A DNA stretch of 64,000 nt from positions 1,914,507-1,978,506 of the forward strand of contig NC_033628.1 in assembly GCF_001540865.1 (NCBI RefSeq), read 5' to 3'. The stretch comes from Ananas comosus. Its lineage: Eukaryota; Streptophyta; Magnoliopsida; Poales; Bromeliaceae. Made by a program: the position numbers and the translations under genes. The notes under the pieces are model-generated. The model was not told the DNA's origin. It searched no databases and was given only the letters and a program-made list of their open reading frames with translations. This document shows positions 34,116 through 46,618 of this stretch, piece after piece; position 1 is the first letter of the stretch, and each line of letters opens with the position of its first letter.

Positions 34116-35795
34116 TATATATTTTGGCTATTTAGATATCGCGAATCACATTTAATAATCGATTTATAACTATATTTAATTAGATTTTTTGCTGAATTTT
34201 GGCTAACTTGTTAACCAGGTCTAAGCAATAATTTCTTCTCTCCCTCTGCCTCCCAAGAGAGAACTCAACTAGTTAATTAAATTGCTAAATATATACTTTG
34301 ACTTTAATAAAAAAATTAGACTCAATTTATTAAGCGAATAATATTAATGGATATCCTTCTAAGCCAAGTACTTGGTCATCGCTCAAAGGAATGACAAAGA
34401 AACTTTAGTAAGAGTCCATTTATAAATGTTAATAAGTAGAATCTTTCGAACTAGCTAGGCTGTATACATATGCTTGTACATATGGTGTTAAATTAAAGCT
34501 CCTTCATCTTAAAAAAAATAAAAATAAAATATAAAATAAAAACTCTCCATCTTTTAACCAATTCCACAGTTTATTGTCTTGGCATACATTTAAAAAAGTA
34601 AAAACAAAACTTGTAAGAGCTTGCATGTGCACGTGATGTGCAAACCAGTTAAGCTTCTGCAAAAAATATTATTTGAGAAAATTATTTGGAAATTATTATT
34701 ATTTTAGAAGCTTGCAGGTATGTTAATTTCTTGTTGTCACTTGGCCGGCTATCATCAGTTAATCCATAATTTTTCACCATTAAAATTTAGGATGTTAAAA
34801 CAAAAAAAAAAAAAAAAAAAAAAAAAAAACTAGTGACCTGCGTTTGATAATAATAATTAAAATATAAATATTTTTATTTATAATTTAAATATAAATTAAT
34901 ATGTAGGATAAAGAAAAATAAAAAATTTGGGTTTGATTTGTCATGTTATTTTTATCCTCCACCATCACATCAGAATCATGTTTGCTATTTTTTAATAAGA
35001 GTAGCGGATAATAGTGGGGAGCAACTAGTAATATTTCACTTTCACAAGAATAAATAATTTGTCAAATTCAAACTATATTTGACCTATACATAGGATAAAA
35101 TGCTTAACTCTTTGATTATTCTGTCACCAAACTCATATAGATAATATATAACTAAGGATAAAATATGGTCGAAAAAGTTTATTGAGTGAAATTAAAAAAA
35201 TTACAAACATCTATGGTAGAATATCTTTTTTTGACAAGTAATTTAAAGCATTGAAGGGACTGAGATGATATTTAACTATTTAACTGGTGTTAATATGCAA
35301 TTTTTCAAGATGTCCTTCGCCCAAGGAATCAAACTTAATTTATCTGCAGAGTGATATGATTCGTCTGCAGGCGTTGATTTGACATTTCAAAAGTATATAC
35401 GTATAATTACTTTATACATCTACGTATAATTATACTTAATTTGTATATACATACATGCATGCAATATTAATTAAGAGGCTTAATTACATTATACAACATT
35501 GTACTTTAGATTTTTTTTTTCCGTTTTACTAAATCTTTTCAAAAACAAGATGACATTTACATGTTCATACATTACAACGTATATATCTATAAATTTATTA
35601 TAAAATCTCGCAGCTCCATTAAAAATACTGTTTATTGGTAATAGAATATATATTCGGAATAATTCGACAAAAAAAAAAGTTTACTTATATATAGTGTAAA
35701 AAATGTTGAAGATAATTTCACAGAATTTTTAAAGAATCCATTTTAGCGGCTTATTATATATACTTTCTTTCTTTTTTACTATCTAATTGATAGAG
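34116..35795. other. AT-rich intergenic stretch, nothing recognised
   Basis: It holds a 30 bp poly(A) run at about 34802-34830 and short TA runs. No gene, RNA gene or clear transposon end is seen. Confidence 0.5.
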
Positions 35796-35801
35796 CAAAA
35801 T

Positions 35802-36069
35802 CAAATTCTGAATCAAAATCTGCAGGAAATAATAGTGAATCTCATAGAAATCTAATCAAAGGGATTGATTGATCAAAGGAATGATTATGGGGAAATCTGA
35901 TTACATGATTCTAGCATCAATCATTGTATAAGCTACTATAATTAATTGTATATTCCTTCTTATATTCCTTCTTCTGAAACTTGTGTATTTATATATGATG
36001 TAAGAATCAAATGCAAGAAGTGTAGAGAATTTTTCTCTCTAATTCCACTTCTATTATTTTGCTTCTTTA
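35802..36069 (+). mobile_element. Inverted copia LTR (left)
   Basis: About 268 bp on the plus strand is nearly identical to the minus strand of 38484-38748. It is followed by a degenerate primer-binding site (tggtatcagaac, 36070-36081). Its orientation is opposite to that expected for a 3' LTR of the internal region at 36082-38433. Confidence 0.85.
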
Positions 36070-36081
36070 TGGTATCAGAAC

Positions 36082-38433
36082 TGATTTGGTGCACGAATCC
36101 ACTCATCATAATCTGAGTATGTACTAAACTCCCCATGTGTATCAACACTTTTAGATAAATTGTTGAGATCAGTATATGGCAAAAAATACTCATCAAACAC
36201 CACGTGTCTAGAAATGAACACCCTTTGTGTTGGCGGATGTAAACATCGATATCCTTTGTGCAGTGGACTGTAACCAATGAAAACACATGGCAGTGAGCGA
36301 GGTTGGAGCTTGTTGGATGCATAATTTCTTAAATATGGAAAACACCGACACCCAAAGACCTTGAGAAAGGAGTAATCTGGCTTTTTCCCAAATAATTGTT
36401 GGAAAGGTGTGCTTGAGTTTAGAACAGGAGTGGGCAGCCTATTAATTAGGTATGTTGCTGTTGAAAAGCTTTCAACCTAGAACCTTTGCGGCATATTAGC
36501 ATGAAGCATCATCATTAGCCCTGTTTCAACAATATGGCGATGCGTTCTTTCGGCAACGCCATTTTGTTCCAGAGTCCTTGGGCAAGAAATTTGTTGGCGA
36601 ATACCACACTGGGCTAAATGTTCAAGAAATTCAGCTTTAGCAAACTCTCCTCCGCCATCATATTGAAAGATTTTGATAGTTCTTTCAAATTGATTCTCAA
36701 TCAACCGTTGAAATTTCAGAAAGCAATTGAAGAAATCAGATTTCTTTTTGAGTGGATAAAACCAAGTAAATCTACTAAAATCATCCACAAAGATAACATA
36801 GTATTGGAAATTTTGGACAGAACGGATAGGTGAAGGACCCCATAAGTCGCAATGTATTTTCTCAAAAGGAAACTTAGACCTTTCATTTTTAAGCGAAAAA
36901 GGAAGCTTACAACTTTTCCCCATTCGACAACTAGTGCAAAGACCAACTGGTCTAGTCTACGAAGAAACCTTTATTACATTATTTGAAGCTAAAGTTTGTA
37001 GAATACGAGAATGCGGATGTCCTAATCGAGAGTGCCAAATTGAATCTACTGCCTTTCCTGGTTTCAGAACTGCAAGTGCATATTCTTCTCCTTCCTCTAG
37101 TGCATAAAGCTTTTCTGTCTTAGTTCCTTTAGCTAGAATCTTTTGTGTTATTGGATCCTTTATCACAAAACCAGTTGATGAGAATACAAAAACACATGAA
37201 TTTTCTTCAGTAAATTGGCTAACGGATAGCAGATTCTTTTTCAATTCAGGTACTACTAACACATTGTTCAATTTAACAGATCCAATTGATGTTGATCCAG
37301 TATGTGTAATAGGAAGGGCAGTTCCATCACCAGTATAGACTTTTGTTTTACCGTGATATGGATATTTAGAATGAAGAATACCTGCGTCTGATGTCATATG
37401 AGCTGTGGCTGCAGTATCGGCATAGAAGGTTGGATCTTTATCATTTCGCAAAGACATTGCAGCAAAGGTTTGTGGCAGATCTTCGCTTTGATATGCATGA
37501 TCAAATCTGTAGAAGCATTTGAGAGCAATATGACCAGATATACCACAAATTTGGAAAGAAACTTCACCTTGATTGGGTTGTTGCTGATTTTTTTTTTTGG
37601 AAATTTTCTTGTTGAGATTGTGGAGTAGTATTTGTGAAAAGGTTTCTATTGTTTCGACCGCCCTGGTTATTGTAGGTTCCAAATTGAACAAATCCTCTTC
37701 CTCTCGAATTGAAATTGCGTCCTCCATTGTTCCTGCCACGACCTCCTCTTCCTCTTTGGGCAATGAAGGCTTGAGCATAATTTGGTACTTTGGTTTTCTC
37801 CTCCTCATCTTCTAGAAGTAATTGCTGTTCAAATCCTTGTAACCCCATGATATATTCATTGAAGGTAGGATATGGTGGCTTTGATAGAACAGCTAAGTTA
37901 TAAGCTCTATAACGAGATCCTAGGACTCTCGATAATTGAAAGACTTTATCAACATCATCTAAGGGTTGTTGTATTGCAGCAAGACAATCACATGAGTGTT
38001 TGAATTTTCTAATAAATTCATCTAAAGGTTGATTTCCCTTCAGAACTGATAGCTGGTTCTTTAGATGCATTTCTTTCTCTTTGGTAGAAGCAAGGAAATG
38101 TTCTTCTAGACATTTCCATATTTCTCTTACATTGTTACATCCAATAACCAAGCCAAGGACTTCCTCTGCCATAGTTCCTAAGAGCCAGCTGGTAAGGAGT
38201 CCATCATTATTAATCCAGATTATGTATTCTGGATTTTCTTCCTCCTTATCTCCTTTTAAAATTATTTTTGTAGGTGCATCTTCTTCTATGTGATGAAGAA
38301 GATGTGCACTACGAATGAGGGGGTAAATTTGTGATTTCCACAATAAAAAATTGGAGGAGGAGAGTTTAACTGATACTAGACTTGCCATTTGATGAAAGCT
38401 CTGAATCGTCAACTCGGAATTGTTTTTCGCCAT
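36082..38433 (-). pseudogene. Ty1/copia gag-protease-integrase remnant, no reverse transcriptase
   Basis: Minus strand, in order: gag with start at 38433; CCHC knuckle (CGISGHIALKC); aspartic protease core (FYADTAATAHM); GAG-pre-integrase HHCC zinc site (WHSRLGHPHSR ... CTSCRMGK); integrase core with DLWG, VDDFSRF and DGGGEF; then the integrase C-terminal region up to the junction at about 36082. Breaks: a frameshift at an 11-base homopolymer (37588-37598), and in-frame stops near 36957 and 36477. The frame otherwise stays open to the inverted LTR. Reverse transcriptase and RNase H are missing, so the copy cannot move itself. Confidence 0.88.
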
Positions 38434-38465
38434 GCTTGAGAAAACATTTCGGTCTCAGATGCAGA

Positions 38466-38483
38466 GGTTCTGCTCTGATACCA
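38466..38483 (-). other. Retroelement primer-binding site
   Basis: The minus-strand TGGTATCAGAGCAGAACC directly follows the LTR. TGGTATCAGAGC is complementary to the 3' end of initiator methionine tRNA, the usual copia primer. Confidence 0.85.
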
Positions 38484-38748
38484 TAAAGAAGCAAAATAAT
38501 AGAAGTGGAATTAGAGAGAAAAATTCTCTACACTTCTTGCATTTGATTCTTACATCATATATAAATACACAAGTTTCAGAAGAAGGAAGATAAGAAGGAA
38601 TATACAATTATAGTAGCTTATACAATGATTGATGCTAGAATCATGTAATCAGATTTCCCCATAATCAATTTCTTTGATCAATCAATCCCTTTGATTAGAT
38701 TTCTATGAGATTCATTATTATTTCCTGCAGATTTTGATTCAGAATTTG
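38484..38748 (-). mobile_element. Copia 5' LTR
   Basis: About 265 bp upstream (minus sense) of the primer-binding site and the gag start. It is the inverted partner of 35802-36069. The outer end abuts 'ctatcgatagcattctagtt', which resembles a family A MITE terminus (compare 47880-47905). No matching target duplication was found around the pair. Confidence 0.8.
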
Positions 38749-38784
38749 GAGCCCGTTTGCTATCGATAGCATTCTAGTTCAACT

Positions 38785-38850
38785 TTATATATATATATAT
38801 ATATATATAGATATATAATATTAATATATATATATATATATATATATAGT
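38785..38850. repeat. (TA)n microsatellite
   Basis: TA runs lie between the copia remnant and a family B MITE. Confidence 0.9.
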
Positions 38851-39345
38851 CCGACTATGCTGCTTGTAAAAGCACCAAACACTTAGTGCTTGTACATTTT
38901 TACCGTTAGATCTATATTTTTTTATCATTTTCAACCGTTAGATCATAGTATTCAACCAACCAACCACTCAACTCTAGGGTGGCCACATCATCCTAACCAC
39001 ACATTTCTTAATTCAATGGCAAAAAATCTACAAGTACCAAAAACTTGATACTTTTAAAAATATAGGAGCCCATATATATATATATAGAGTCCGGCTACTA
39101 TACTATCGATAGTACCAAGCCCTTGGTACTATTGAGTTTTCTACCGCTAGATCTACCCTTTGATTATTTTCACCCGTTAGATTATACTATTAAACAAACC
39201 ACCCACTTAACCCTAGGGAAACCACTATCAATTTAATCGGGGACTATTATTGTCCTAACTGCACATCCTTTCATTCAACGGCCGAAAACTCAATAGTACC
39301 AAAGGCTTGGTACTATTGATAGTATAGTAGCATAATTCTATATAT
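38851..39345. repeat. Two MITE family B copies in (TA)n
   Basis: Copies at about 38851-39065 and 39088-39340 each run from 'ctac/ctat' ends through 'ccaaccactcaactctaggg'-type cores. A TA run separates them. The second has clear complementary ends ('actatcgatagtaccaagcc' and 'ggtactattgatagtatagt'). Confidence 0.75.
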
Positions 39346-39425
39346 ATATATATGACTACTATATTATAAATAGTACTAAATACTTGGCGCTATTGGATTT
39401 TTAGCTCTTGAATAAAAGGATGTGC

Positions 39426-39547
39426 TTTGTTTATTTCATTTAGAAATAAACTTAGCTGGAATTGTAAATCAATTAGGATTCGAACTTGGGACCTCGGGTA
39501 CCAACTATCAAGCCCTTTGCCACTTGCTCCAGGGACGGTCGGTTAAT
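39426..39547 (-). repeat. tRNA-derived SINE, tail lost
   Basis: On the minus strand the A box tggagcaagtgg is at 39520-39531 and the B box gttcgaatcct at 39476-39486. The common body follows, but the A-rich tail has been replaced by a family B MITE fragment (39350-39422). Confidence 0.7.
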
Positions 39548-39562
39548 GTATATATATATATA

Positions 39563-40093
39563 AGGTCCGGCTACTATATTATTATGAGTACGATCGCTCT
39601 CGTACTCATAAATTATTTTCGATGATAGAGCTTCCAAATTAATGATCCATACCGTTAAACGTTATTTGCAGGATTTAAAACTTCTAGAAATTAAATTTTA
39701 TAATTTTTCGCCATCATTTACCTTACGATCAAGAGGTCACAAATTTGACAATTTGTAATGGCCGGTATGGGATACTTGCTAGTTTAACGGTGTAAAAGAA
39801 TCGAAATTTGTTGAATTTTTTATAGAAAATTTCATTCACTACCTAGAAAAAGATCAATAATTCCGATTTTGAATTGAAGGATCCGATCATCCTTTTTTAG
39901 GTCGTCGTTCAATTTTGACCGTTCATTTTATGCCCGTTTGATGGACTTTATTATGATTTCGAAAATTTACGAAATTTATTTTCTAGAAGTTTCAAATACT
40001 CTAGATTATATTTAACGGGGTGGATCGTCGATTCGGAAGCTCCAACATCGAAAACAACTTATGAGTAGTAGGGCTCCAATACTCATAATAGTA
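39563..40093. repeat. MITE, family A
   Basis: The complementary ends 'gtccggctactatattatta' and 'ataatagtatagtagccatg' enclose the family core ('gtttaacggtgtaaaagaat'). It sits between TA runs at both ends. Confidence 0.7.
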
Positions 40094-40130
40094 TAGTAGC
40101 CATGGCCTATATATATATATATATATATAA

Positions 40131-40274
40131 AATTGAGCTCCTATGTTTTTAAAAGAACTTAGTCATTAGTGCTCGTAAGTTTTCGACCCTTTAATTAAGG
40201 GATGTGCTGTTAGGATGATGTGGGCCCCTTAGGGCTGAGTCGGTGGTTCGTTGAATAGTATAATCAAACGGATA
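40131..40274. repeat. MITE family B, cut at an assembly gap
   Basis: The copy stops at the N at 40275. The sequence beyond restarts in a (CA)n(TA)n tract. Confidence 0.65.
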
Positions 40275-40280
40275 NCAAAC

Positions 40281-40283
<3 letters not shown>

Positions 40284-40353
<70 letters not shown>
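40284..40353. repeat. (CA)n(TA)n compound microsatellite
   Basis: About 32 bp of CA is followed by about 38 bp of TA, next to the N at 40275. Confidence 0.95.
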
Positions 40354-40354
<1 letters not shown>

Positions 40355-40357
<3 letters not shown>

Positions 40358-40581
40358 GGGCTAGAATACTTTTACAAGTATCACCCAAGTGATACTTGTG
40401 TGTTTTTAGTCATTGGATCTACTTTTTGATTACTAATAGTCATTGGATCAAATACTATTCCACCTACCACCACCTACCACTACCTACCATCATCATCTCA
40501 ACCTCACATCTCTCCATCCAAGGATTAAAAACACACAAGTATCACTTGGGTGATACTTTTACAAGTATTCTAGCTCAACTC
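40355..40581. repeat. MITE, family C, complete
   Basis: The ends are complementary ('gctagaatacttttacaagt' and 'acttttacaagtattctagc') and the core is CCACCTACC-rich. TA runs lie on both sides. This is the best-preserved copy of the family. Confidence 0.8.
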
Positions 40582-40599
40582 TATATATATATATATATA

Positions 40600-41115
40600 T
40601 ATAGTAGGATTACTGTGCTATTAAGAGAACATCAGCCATTGTATTCTAACTTCCTAACAATTCATCAATTTTGATGGATGGTGAGGAAGAGAGAAAAAAA
40701 AAAATTGGAGAGAAATTTGAGAGAAAATAGATACTTCATTGCATAACTATTGACTCTGAAAATGACAAATTAAGTTGAATTTTGTAATTACCACCAACTA
40801 TTTTATTAATTATTTGGTGACGCTGTCCAATTTACTTGAAATGGCAATTAGTTACATCCTATCACTTTATATTATCTGGGTAATAACATATGGTTGCATA
40901 TGTACCGTTTTGGTTCTGGGTTTGGATTCGTATTCACTGTGTGTTACAATAACCACAACTGAACCTGAATTCGAACGGGTTGGAATTTTATATTCATAAC
41001 TGAAATAAAATATGTTTAATTAGCGCGCATTAGTTAAACCTGTGGTGTTCGGATTCAGGTACATATAATAATCATAACAAAAATCATATCCATTTAGTAT
41101 TGATTAAACCCGGAC
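40600..41115. other. AT-rich intergenic stretch, nothing recognised
   Basis: No gene is identified. The 3' part is the 5' flank of the copia element and carries the left target duplication at 41116-41120. Confidence 0.5.
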
Positions 41116-41120
41116 TCGAA

Positions 41121-41466
41121 TGTTGAATGTGGCCCACGTGATATATTTAAGGCGATTTATAAAGATACGGTCAATCTATTTAAGTTGATCTATAAAAATA
41201 CGGTAGATCTTACGGTTAGGATATATCTGAACACGTCCTTCATGGACGGACGTGATTTAACATCCTTATATTAAGTTATATATAAATATGTAACATACGA
41301 GATTTCCGGTCTAACCTTAATCCAATTGTCAAACTCGAAACGTCCCGCTACTTTGCAGATCGCGAACGAGAACGAATCACGAGCAAGGATCACCGTCAAC
41401 AATTCGGGTACAGAAATTGAAATCATGGTAGACGGTATGATCTTAGTTTCTTATAAAATTTCAACA
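41121..41466 (+). mobile_element. Copia 5' LTR (346 bp)
   Basis: TGTTGAATGTGGCC to ATTTCAACA. Relative to the 3' LTR it lacks a 33 bp segment, which is present at 47190-47222 in the 3' LTR and also in the solo LTR at 12182-12560. It carries several substitutions, so the insertion is not very recent. Confidence 0.92.
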
Positions 41467-41468
41467 TG

Positions 41469-41480
41469 TGGTATCAGAGC
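41469..41480 (+). other. Retroelement primer-binding site
   Basis: TGGTATCAGAGC, complementary to initiator methionine tRNA, lies two bases after the LTR end. Confidence 0.9.
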
Positions 41481-42899
41481 AGAACCTTTTGCCGAATTTT
41501 CGTTTCTTTCTGGATTTCATTTGATTTTCTTTTTATTAAAGAAAAATAAATAAATAAATTCGTTGATGGTTTGTGTTAACGGTAACGTCGGCCGATCTCA
41601 ATCGAGACCAGCGTTTAGAGAAACGACGTCGCTTGGCTGGCCGCAATCGAAATCGATGAAATTGCACCACCTTAATAGGCGTCCCTCTACAGAGGCAGCA
41701 TAAAGCAAGCCCCATTGGAATGAGGGGGTTGCGGCTCCGAATCAAAACAAAAAAAAAAAAAAAAAAAAAAAAAGGGAGTAGTGTGGCGGACTCGGGCCAC
41801 CACGCCACCCGAGGGTGCGTAATGTGCGGCCCACAAGGGGCCGCACTAGGTGGCGGTCAATGCAATAAACAAAAATTAAAAAAAAGATTTGTTGACTGCA
41901 CAATGCAGCCTAATGTGGAGCAGCCTAAGGTAGCGGTCCAATCATAAAAAAAAAAAAGTATTTATTTATTTTTTCTTAATGAATAAGGATAAGAGAATAA
42001 ATATATATGTATATATATATTTATAATTTTGGTTTATAATTTTCTTTCGTAACTCATTTTGAAGAAGTCTATATATTAAAATTACGTATAACTTTTGATA
42101 TTTGTTATATATAATTTCTATTCCTCTCGTTTGTTTATTCATAATATAAAGTAGTATGTTTAGTTTAATATTTTACGGTATATTTTTACATTATTACTCT
42201 AAATATATATAAGGTGATCATGAAAATTTAAGAGTAGAGTATATAGACTTTATACAGTTTATAAATCTTGAGTCACATAAGATTCTTAAGAAAATTATTC
42301 AAGACTTTTATTCTTTTTCCACTGCGTTTTGAAATAATATGAAATTTTCGGTCATTCATATCATATACGGACTTATGAGATCAACTATGTTTAGGAGTAG
42401 CCACAGTATCCTAATCATGGTATATGATCACTTACGAAATTTTTATAAGATGATATTGAATTAAAGTTAACCGGAAAATTCATATGGATTCTCAATTTAT
42501 TCTAAATGGTCATTCAATGTCAAATAAGATTATTTGTATTTTTCATTATGCTCAGGAGTAGCCACAGCATCCTATAGATAATAAAAAATATATAAGGTAT
42601 TATTGATATTGAATTAAAATTTGACTATTTATTGCAGTCAAATAAAATAATTTTCTTAATTTTGACTGGAATAAGATAGTAGATTGAATTTCTAGATAGC
42701 GAGTTTTCTTATGCCCACAGGTACAGAAATCTTGTTATTTAGAAATTAGTTTTCTGCTAGTCTTATTATTAAAGTAGATAAATTCTATGCGTGTAGCGCC
42801 TCTGCCCTCAGAAAGGTAGAATTTATCTAATCTAAAGATTATTATCTTATAGTAGGCGATGAAGTTCAATTTTTTTTTTATTTTTGCAACCTCTTCCTC

Positions 42900-45800
42900 T
42901 ATTGTATTTCTTAATGATGTTTCTCATATTCCTATGCTTACTGGGGACAATTATTCTGATTGAAAGAAAATTATTTCTTTTACTTTGGATTATATGGATT
43001 TAGACTTGGTTTTGCGCGTTGAGCAACCGCCTAAGGTAGTAGGGCCAATGACTCCACAGCAGAAATCCGCGCAGGAAAAGTGGGAGCGATCTAACCGCTT
43101 AAGTTTGATACTCATAAAGTCTAAAATATCAAAAAGTATAAGGGGATCGATTGCAGAATGTGATAAAGTCAAGGATTACCTAAAGGCTATTGAGGAGCAG
43201 TTTATCAGCTCCTATAAAGTTTGGCTCGAAAAGAAGGGTATTGAAACTATCTATATTTGTTATGATTCTCATTTAGTTAATGTTTCTAAAAACACATGAT
43301 GGATTGACTTTGGAACTACTGTACATATCTCAAATACCATACAGGGTTTTCACAATCTAACGATATTAAAGCCAAATGAAAGAATTTTAATTAGTGGAGA
43401 AGGAAATAAATCTCAAGTTGAAGCCGTAGGAAAATTTATTTTAGAACTTAGTACTAGTTTTGTACTTGAACTTGAGGATACTTTTTATATTCCTAAATTT
43501 TCTAAAAATTTAGTTTCTATTTCTAAATTGAGAAATAAAGGCTTCAAATTTTTATTTGAAAATGAATCTTTTACTATGTTCTCCGATAATGTTATTGTTG
43601 GCAATAGTTATTTGGTANTTCTAAATTGAGAAATAAAGGCTTCAAATTTTTATTTGAAAATGAATATTTTATTATGTTCTCCGATAATGTTATTGTTGGC
43701 AATAGTTATTTGGTAAATGATTTGTACAAATTTAATTTGAGTCAATCTTTTGAAAATAATTTTAATATTGATTATGACATTGGTGTTAAAAGGAACATTA
43801 TTAAAGAAAACTCCTCCTATTTATGTCATAAGCGTTTAGCTCATATCTCTTTAGAGAGGATAAAGAGGTTGGTAAAAAAAGATTTTACAAGATCTTAATT
43901 TTACCAATTTTGGTACTTGTGTGGAATGCATAAAGGGAAAGCATACTAACACAAATACCACTAAATGTGCCAGAAGGAGTTACGAAATTCTTGAGATCAT
44001 ACATACAGATATCTGTCGACCTTTTCCTGCTCCATGTTTCAACGGTCAGAGATATTTTATCTCATTCATTGATGACCATTCAAGATATATGTATCTCTAC
44101 CTCTTATTTGAAAAAGCTGAGGCTCTTAATACTTTTAAGGCTTATAAGGCTGAGGTAGAGAAACAATTGGATAGGAAAATCAAGATTGTAAGGTCCGACA
44201 GAGGGGGTGAGTATTATGGAAGACATACGGATAAAGGTCAAATGATCGGTCCATTTGGTCAATTCCTCAAAGGTGAAGGCATCATTGCACTGTATACGAT
44301 ACCTGGTACGTCCCAACAAGATGGCGTTGCCGAAAGGAGGAATAGAACACTCATGGACATGGTAAGGAGCATGATTAGTAGCTCTTGTCTTCCATCTTCT
44401 CTTTGGAGTGAAGCACTAAAGGCAGCGGTGTATGTTTTAAATAGGATTCCATCGAAGGCTATTTTCAAAACTCCTTTTGAGTTATGGAAAGAGTAGAAAC
44501 CTAGTTTAAATCACCTGAATGTATGGGGATGTCCAGCTGAGGTGAGGGTTTATAATCCACACATAAAGAAGTTGGACCCTCGAACAGTCAGTGGATATTT
44601 CATTGGCTATGTGGTAAACTTCAAAGGATTCAGGTTCTATTGTCCAAATCACCTTTCCAAGATAATTGAGGCCAGGAATACTAAATTTCTTGAGGATTCT
44701 GAAGCTAGTGGGAGTGTTGTTCCTCAAAAGATGAATTTTGAGGAAATAAGGGATTCAACTGGTTATCCATCAATAGATAATAATCTAGTTGCTCTTCTAG
44801 GAGGTCAATTTGACCGTAATGGAGATCAACTAATCTTAGAGTATGAAAATGCTGAACCAATTGAACCTCCCCAGAAAGATCTGTCCCAAGAAGAACAGAT
44901 AATTATAGAGCCAGCTGCACAGAATAATGAAAATCTGCGGAAAAAGGTTGACTTAAGAAGATCATCAAGACAAAGGAGATTTGCAATTCCTGATGATTAT
45001 GTAGTCTATTTTCAGGAGTCTGACTTTGATGACGAACACCATAAAGACCCATGGACGTTTTCAGAAGCCATGCATGGAGATAAACCTTCTATGGTATGAT
45101 GCCATGAAGGAAGAGGTGAAATCTTTGGCGGATAACAAAGTTTGGGATCTCGTTGAATTACCACAAGGAGTCAAACCCATTGGCTGTAAATGGGTCTTCA
45201 AGACCAAAAAAGACTCTTTGGGTAACATAAAATGATATAAGGCCAGACTTGTTGCCAAAGGTTTCACTCAAAAGGAATGCATTGATTATCATGAAACCTT
45301 CTCTCCGGTATCAAAGAAGGATTCATTAAGAATTATCATGACTTTGGTAGCTCATTTCGATTTAGAGTTACATCAAATGGATGTGAAAACGGCATTTCTA
45401 AATGGGGATATAGAGGAGAAAGTCTGTATACAACAGCCCGAAGGTTTTAGCACAGATGAAAATAATCATCTTGTTTGCAGACTAAAGAAATCTATATACA
45501 TACTTAAACAGGCTTCCCGTCAGTGGTATATCAAGTTCCATAATGTAATTACTGCATTCGGTTTCGTAGAAAATATTGTGGATTAATGCATATACCTTAA
45601 GGTTAGTAGGAGTAAATATATTTTCTCAGTCCTGTATGTAGATGACATTCTGTTTGCAAATAGTGATTTGGATTTGCATAAAGAGACTAAAGATTTTCTT
45701 TCTAAGAATTTTGAGATGTAAGATATGGGTGAAGCTTCTTATGTCATTGGCATAAAGATTCACAGAAATAAATTTCAAAGGATTTTGGGTCTATCTCAGA

Positions 45801-46618
45801 AAGCCTACATCGAAAGAGTTCTAGAAAAGTTTAATATGATAAACTGTGCACCTACAGCTGCGCCTATTATAAAAGGTGATAGGTTCAATCAGAAACAGTA
45901 TCTTTAGAATGATTTAGAACGAGAACATATGAAGAACATACCCTATACCTCTACAGTAGGGAACTTGATGTATGCGCAAATCTGTACCAGATCTGATATA
46001 GCTTATGCAGTGAAGATGTTGAGTAGATACCAAAGCAGCTCCGGCCTTGATCACTGGAAAGCTGCAAAAAAGGTTATGAGATATTTACAAGGAACAAAGA
46101 ACTATATGCTCACCTGCAAACATTCTGATCATCTTGAGGTGGTTGGATATTTGGATTCTGATTTTGCTACATGCGTGAATTTTAAAAAGTTCACATCAGG
46201 ATATATTTTCTTACTTGCTCAAGGTGCTATATCATGGAGGAGCACTAAGTAAGATACAGTTGCTACATCCACTATGGAATCAGAGTTCATCGTTTGTTAT
46301 GAGGTTTCGTCACAGGCTTTATGGCTGAGAAATTTTATCTCAGATTTAAGAGTTGTCGATTCCATCTCATGACCAATTAAGATTTATTGCGACAACTCTG
46401 TTGCAGTGTTCTTTGCTAAGAATAGTCGAATTACAGATCGCAACAAACATATCGATATAAAATATCTTGCTGTGAAAGAATATCACAAGAAGAAGGTGGA
46501 TATCCAACACATTGGAACCGAGATGATAATTGCTTATTCTATGAGTAAAGTATTGTCGGTAAATAAATTCAAGAATCATATTCATCATATAGGTATCTTG
46601 AGTCCATTTACAATTTAA
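42900..46618 (+). pseudogene. Copia polyprotein, decayed
   Basis: In order: a short gag N-terminal part (about 42985-43230, QQKSAQEKWERS); then, after an internal deletion removing most of gag and the zinc knuckle, protease with WIDFGTT in place of the usual D-S/T-G; the HHCC zinc site (near 43830 and 43920); integrase core (HTDICRPF, DDHSRY, SDRGGEYY); reverse transcriptase with YVDD intact (45634-45645); RNase H with YCDNSVA near 46386. Stops interrupt it near 43299, 44494, 45097, 45233, 45584, 45720, 45906, 46250 and 46370. A 97 bp duplication lies at the N at 43618. It is non-functional. Confidence 0.92.
43521..43715 (+). repeat. 97 bp duplication around the gap at 43618
   Basis: Bases 43521-43617 and 43619-43715 are the same 97 bp with two or so differences, separated only by the N. 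In intact copia elements this protease-adjacent segment occurs once, so this is almost certainly an unresolved contig overlap. Confidence 0.9.

Noticed and set aside
35960..36322. A 120-residue minus-strand frame at the left copia end
   Set aside because: It is an out-of-frame reading across the integrase tail and the inverted LTR. The true frame there is the polyprotein frame that ends at the junction near 36082.
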